From: Vibrio sp. STUT-A11
Lineage (GTDB): Bacteria > Pseudomonadota > Gammaproteobacteria > Enterobacterales > Vibrionaceae
Assembly: GCF_026000435.1 (NCBI RefSeq)
Contig: NZ_AP026763.1
Location: 2,852,001 to 2,916,000, forward strand
Direction of reading: 5' to 3'
DNA: 64,000 nucleotides
This document shows positions 60,928-64,000 of the stretch, one piece after another; positions within the stretch are counted from its first letter, which is position 1; every line of letters begins with the position of its first letter. The notes under the pieces are model-generated. The model was given only the letters and a program-made list of their open reading frames with translations. It searched no databases and was not told where the DNA came from. The translations under genes and the position numbers were made by a program.

Positions 60928-60969
60928 AGTCAATTAAAAATTGGGAATTAGCACGGTATTTTAGCACAA

Positions 60970-61707
60970 TTAATGCACATCACGCCAATACTCTTTCTTA
61001 AGCAACACAACGATGATAGTCAGGATGACTAAGAAGCCCATCACCCACCAACCAATCGCATGGCGTTCTAGCTGCACAGGGTCACCAGAGTAAACCAAGA
61101 AGTTAACCAGATCACCCACAGCTTTATCGTATTCACCGGTACTTAACTCACCAGTACCATTGGTTTCAGTACCAACGACTACCTGTACTTCTTCACCATC
61201 AGAAACGTGAGTCTCGTAGACTGGAGTTGGGATACCTTGTAGCTCTTCAAGTACATGTGGCATACCCACACTTGGGAATACAATGTTATTTACACCAAAT
61301 GGACGAGATGGGTCCACATAGAAAGAACGCAGGTAAGTGTATAGCCAGTCCGCGCCACGAACTCGAGCAACCAGCGTCAAATCTGGTGGTGGAGCACCGA
61401 ACCAGTTTGCCGCTTGCTTAGGTGGCATAGAGTTAACCATCAGATCACCGATTTTCGCCTCTGGGTTGAAAATCAAGTTCTCTTTCATTAAGTCCGTTGG
61501 AATTTCTAAATCTGTCGCGACACGCTCATAGCGCTGGTATTGCGTAGAGTGACAGCCAAAACAGTAGTTCATGAATAGCTTCGCGCCGTTTTGCAGCGAA
61601 GCTTTATCCGTCAGGTCCACGTGTGCTTTATCAAGCGGTACGCTGGCACCGGCTGCCATCGCTAGGGATGGCAACATAGCAAATAGAATTACAATCCACT
61701 TCTTCAT
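60970..61707 (-). CDS. petC: ubiquinol-cytochrome c reductase, cytochrome c1 subunit
   Basis: Cytochrome c1 passes electrons from the Rieske protein to soluble cytochrome c. The 245-residue product has a signal peptide (to about residue 19), the heme c site CFGCH (Cys49, Cys52, His53), a distal Met region (VFPSVGMPHVL) and a C-terminal membrane anchor (about 219-238). Its start overlaps the petB stop by 4 bases. Confidence 0.97.
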   Translation of the reverse strand: MKKWIVILFAMLPSLAMAAGASVPLDKAHVDLTDKASLQNGAKLFMNYCFGCHSTQYQRYERVATDLEIPTDLMKENLIFNPEAKIGDLMVNSMPPKQAANWFGAPPPDLTLVARVRGADWLYTYLRSFYVDPSRPFGVNNIVFPSVGMPHVLEELQGIPTPVYETHVSDGEEVQVVVGTETNGTGELSTGEYDKAVGDLVNFLVYSGDPVQLERHAIGWWVMGFLVILTIIVVLLKKEYWRDVH

Positions 61708-62969
61708 TTGAATGTTACCCTCTCTGGTAATGGTTTGGTCGCTTCATTTTTACTGTAGAAGAACAGCACTACAAAGAACATGAAGTAACACAAGCTAAAG
61801 ATCTGAGATAGTAGTGTGTACGTTGGCGTTGCCGGCAGCGCACCCAAAATACCCAGAGCGATAAAGGCAATCGTAAACTGAACAATATTCAATAGGTGAA
61901 TTTTGCTACGGTAACGGTACGAGCGCACTTTACAGCGATCCAGCCAAGGTAGAACAAACAGTACAGCAATCGAAGCGCCCATTAGGATTACGCCTAACAG
62001 TTTGTCTGGAACCGCACGCAAGATTGCGTAGAACGGAGTGAAGTACCATACAGGAGCAATGTGCTCAGGCGTCTTCAGTGGGTTTGCAGCTTCAAAGTTA
62101 GGCGGCTCAAGGAAGTACCCACCCATTTCTGGGTTGAAGAACAACACGTAACAGAAGAAGAACAAGAAACCAGCAACACCAACCAAATCTTTTACCGTAC
62201 CGTAAGGGTGGAACGGAATAGAATCAATGATGTCATATTTCTTCGTGTAGTAATCGTGGAACTTGAATTGCGTTTGGTAATCGTCGCCCATTTTACCTTT
62301 TGGTAGCTTAGTCTCGATACCATCTGGGTTGTTTGAGCCTACCTCGTGCAGCGCCAATACGTGAAGCACGATAAGCAGAAGCAGTACGATTGGAAGCGCA
62401 ATAACGTGAAGTGCAAAGAAACGGTTCAACGTTGCACCTGAGATGATGTAGTCACCACGGATCCAAAGCGTTAAGTCATCGCCGATAACAGGAATCGCAC
62501 CAAACAGAGAAATGATTACCTGCGCACCCCAGTATGACATCTGGCCCCATGGTAGTAGGTAACCCATGAAGGCTTCAGCCATAAGAACCAAGAAGATCAA
62601 CATACCGAAGATCCACAGTAGCTCACGAGGCTTTTGGTAAGAACCGTAGATCAGACCACGGAACATATGTAGGTAAACAACCACGAAGAATGCTGAAGCG
62701 CCAGTAGAATGCATATAACGTAGCAACCAACCGTACTCAACATCACGCATGATGTATTCGACAGACGCGAACGCACCTTCGCCAGAAGGGACATAGTTCA
62801 TGGTTAGCCAAATACCCGTCAGGATTTGGTTAACAAGAACCAACATTGCCAGAGAACCGAAAAGGTACCAAAAGTTGAAGTTCTTCGGCATAGGGTATTC
62901 AGATAAATGCTTTTTATAAGCATTCATGGCTGGAATACGTTTTTCTACCCAGTCTAACATTGCTTGCAT
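61704..62969 (-). CDS. petB: ubiquinol-cytochrome c reductase, cytochrome b subunit
   Basis: Cytochrome b holds the two b hemes and both quinone sites of the bc1 complex. The 421-residue product has about eight helices. Heme-ligand His residues lie in LLRYMHSTGASAFF with YLHMFRGLIYG and in FFALHVIALPIVLL with VLHVLALHEVG. The quinol-site motif is PEHIAPVWYFTPFYAILR, which contains a PVWY variant of PEWY. GGGGGA upstream of the ATG lies in the last petA codons. Confidence 0.97.
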   Translation of the reverse strand: MQAMLDWVEKRIPAMNAYKKHLSEYPMPKNFNFWYLFGSLAMLVLVNQILTGIWLTMNYVPSGEGAFASVEYIMRDVEYGWLLRYMHSTGASAFFVVVYLHMFRGLIYGSYQKPRELLWIFGMLIFLVLMAEAFMGYLLPWGQMSYWGAQVIISLFGAIPVIGDDLTLWIRGDYIISGATLNRFFALHVIALPIVLLLLIVLHVLALHEVGSNNPDGIETKLPKGKMGDDYQTQFKFHDYYTKKYDIIDSIPFHPYGTVKDLVGVAGFLFFFCYVLFFNPEMGGYFLEPPNFEAANPLKTPEHIAPVWYFTPFYAILRAVPDKLLGVILMGASIAVLFVLPWLDRCKVRSYRYRSKIHLLNIVQFTIAFIALGILGALPATPTYTLLSQIFSLCYFMFFVVLFFYSKNEATKPLPERVTFK

Positions 62970-63559
62970 TATGCATCCCCCTCATCAACACCAACTATAA
63001 GCCTTGTGTCACTCAGATACATGTGCTTAGGAATCACAAGGTTCAACGGCGCAGGAACACCCTGGAACACTCGACCAGCCATATCAAACTTAGAACCGTG
63101 ACAAGGACAGAAGAAGCCAGATTTAACACCCTGAACTTGCTCTGCGAAAGAGTCCGGTAGATAGGTAGGTGAACAGCCTAAGTGCGTACAGAAACCAACC
63201 GCGACGAAGTACTCTGGCTTAATTGAACGGTACTCGTTCTGAGCATAAGCCGGTTGCTGCTCCATTTCAGATTGTGGATCACGAAGCTGATCGTCGATAG
63301 TTTTCATGTTATCGAGCACTTGTTGAGTACGGCGTACGATCCATACAGGTTTACCCTGCCACTCAACACGAACCAATTGGCCCGGTTCGATTTTACTGAT
63401 ATCCACTTCCACCGGTGCACCCGCCGCTTTGGCTTTAGCACTCGGATTCCATGATTTGATAAAAGGCACGGCGACGGCGACTGCCCCTAACCCACCTACA
63501 ACTGCCGTTGTAGCGGTTAGAAAACGCCTGCGACCGTTATTTAAAGGCGCGTTGCTCAT
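62969..63559 (-). CDS. petA: ubiquinol-cytochrome c reductase, Rieske iron-sulfur subunit
   Basis: The Rieske protein takes the first electron from quinol. The 196-residue product has a twin-arginine type N-terminus (NGRRRFLT), an uncleaved membrane helix (about 15-35) and the [2Fe-2S] site GFCTHLGCS with FFCPCHGSKFD (Cys124, His126, Cys151, His154; Cys129-Cys153 disulfide). First gene of petABC; petB starts in its stop codon. Confidence 0.97.
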   Translation of the reverse strand: MSNAPLNNGRRRFLTATTAVVGGLGAVAVAVPFIKSWNPSAKAKAAGAPVEVDISKIEPGQLVRVEWQGKPVWIVRRTQQVLDNMKTIDDQLRDPQSEMEQQPAYAQNEYRSIKPEYFVAVGFCTHLGCSPTYLPDSFAEQVQGVKSGFFCPCHGSKFDMAGRVFQGVPAPLNLVIPKHMYLSDTRLIVGVDEGDA

Positions 63560-63656
63560 CCAAACATTCTCCCATTTGCTCCCTTGGATAGTTATTATTC
63601 CGCTTATAAGAGCATGGCTAACACATAATGAATTTCGTTATATTTATTGGGATGAA

Positions 63657-63685
63657 ATGATAAAGAAAACCCTACTTTTTGACAA
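63657..63685 (-). promoter_or_regulatory. petABC promoter
   Basis: On the minus strand TTGTCA (63685-63680), 17 bases, TATCAT (63662-63657), about 100 bases before petA. Confidence 0.65.
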
Positions 63686-63689
63686 GATA

Positions 63690-64000
63690 AAGCTACCTTT
63701 TTGTAACATTTGTGAGGCAAATCGCCCGTGTCGTCACAAAAGCAGTAAAATAATAAATGTTTGATGTGATTTGTAACAAGAAAGCAAAACGAAGAGGCAG
63801 GGAATAGCGAGGTTTGTCCCTTTTATATCGGTTGTTTTCAGTAGATTAAGTCTGCTGAAAAAGAAAAAACATAGCTAGCCTACTGACAAAATTTATTAAA
63901 ACTTTGTAGCACATAAAATTAAGACAAAACTTAATAAAGGTTCAAAGAAATGTTGCATGGATATTAAGGAACAGCGCAGAGATTAATATCGAATGAGCGT
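63690..64000. other. non-coding right end of window
   Basis: No gene is seen in the last 310 bases on either strand. It contains an inverted repeat TTTTCAGTAGA / TCTGCTGAAAA (63837-63863, one G-U pair) without a clear U-tract, and AT-rich flanks. The repeat may end a minus-strand transcript arriving from the right. Confidence 0.35.

Overview
The window is a stretch of core chromosome from a gammaproteobacterium of the family Vibrionaceae, most likely Vibrio. The evidence is gene content and order: thrA next to an rraA paralogue, arcA, arcB and yhcC; two adjacent gltBD operons; dciA opposite secA; a division/cell-wall (dcw) cluster without mraZ or ddl; and the sspBA-petABC block. Most proteins align along their whole length with E. 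coli counterparts, and no prophage, integron, CRISPR array, tRNA or transposase gene was seen. The species cannot be fixed from the sequence alone.

Layout. 1-2760 (minus): threonine operon with a leader peptide, attenuator, thrA and the first codons of thrB. 3.1-9.8 kb: a small envelope protein, an RraA-family gene, a DUF3293 gene, the Arc redox two-component system (arcA plus; arcB minus with a downstream lipoprotein gene) and the radical-SAM gene yhcC. 10.3-22.7 kb (plus): two glutamate synthase operons of different lineages, each with its own leader and terminator. 22.8-27.5 kb: a MITE-like repeat, a DUF1499 lipoprotein, mtnN, a cbiB-like gene overlapping btuF, a TRIC-family membrane protein and a TSUP permease. 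27.6-34 kb (minus): carAB, dapB, mutT and a second, inverted copy of the repeat. 34.1-37.7 kb: secA and the divergent helicase-loader gene dciA. 37.8-54.4 kb (minus): lpxC and the dcw cluster in the order rsmH-ftsL-ftsI-murE-murF-mraY-murD-ftsW-murG-murC-ftsQ-ftsA-ftsZ. 54.6-55.1 kb (minus): RNase P RNA. 55.3-59.7 kb: rsmI, divergent from lpoA-yraN-diaA-dolP. 59.7-63.6 kb (minus): the cytochrome bc1 operon petABC followed by sspA-sspB.

The genes are mostly housekeeping. They cover nitrogen assimilation and amino acid or pyrimidine precursors (gltBD, thrA, carAB, dapB), peptidoglycan and lipid A synthesis with division (dapB supplies meso-diaminopimelate to MurE; lpoA activates a PBP), protein export (secA), replication control (dciA, diaA) and respiration with its redox control (petABC, arcAB).

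The most unusual points are a threefold 24-bp tandem repeat inside the RNase P RNA gene; two near-identical 171/175-bp non-coding elements with ATACCAA-type ends in inverted orientation about 11 kb apart; two non-identical glutamate synthases side by side, the first behind a long leader with three stem-loops and several GGA motifs; an ArcB with Tyr at the position of the second redox cysteine of E. coli ArcB; and several palindromes and candidate control sites between genes. No wholly novel multi-gene system was found.
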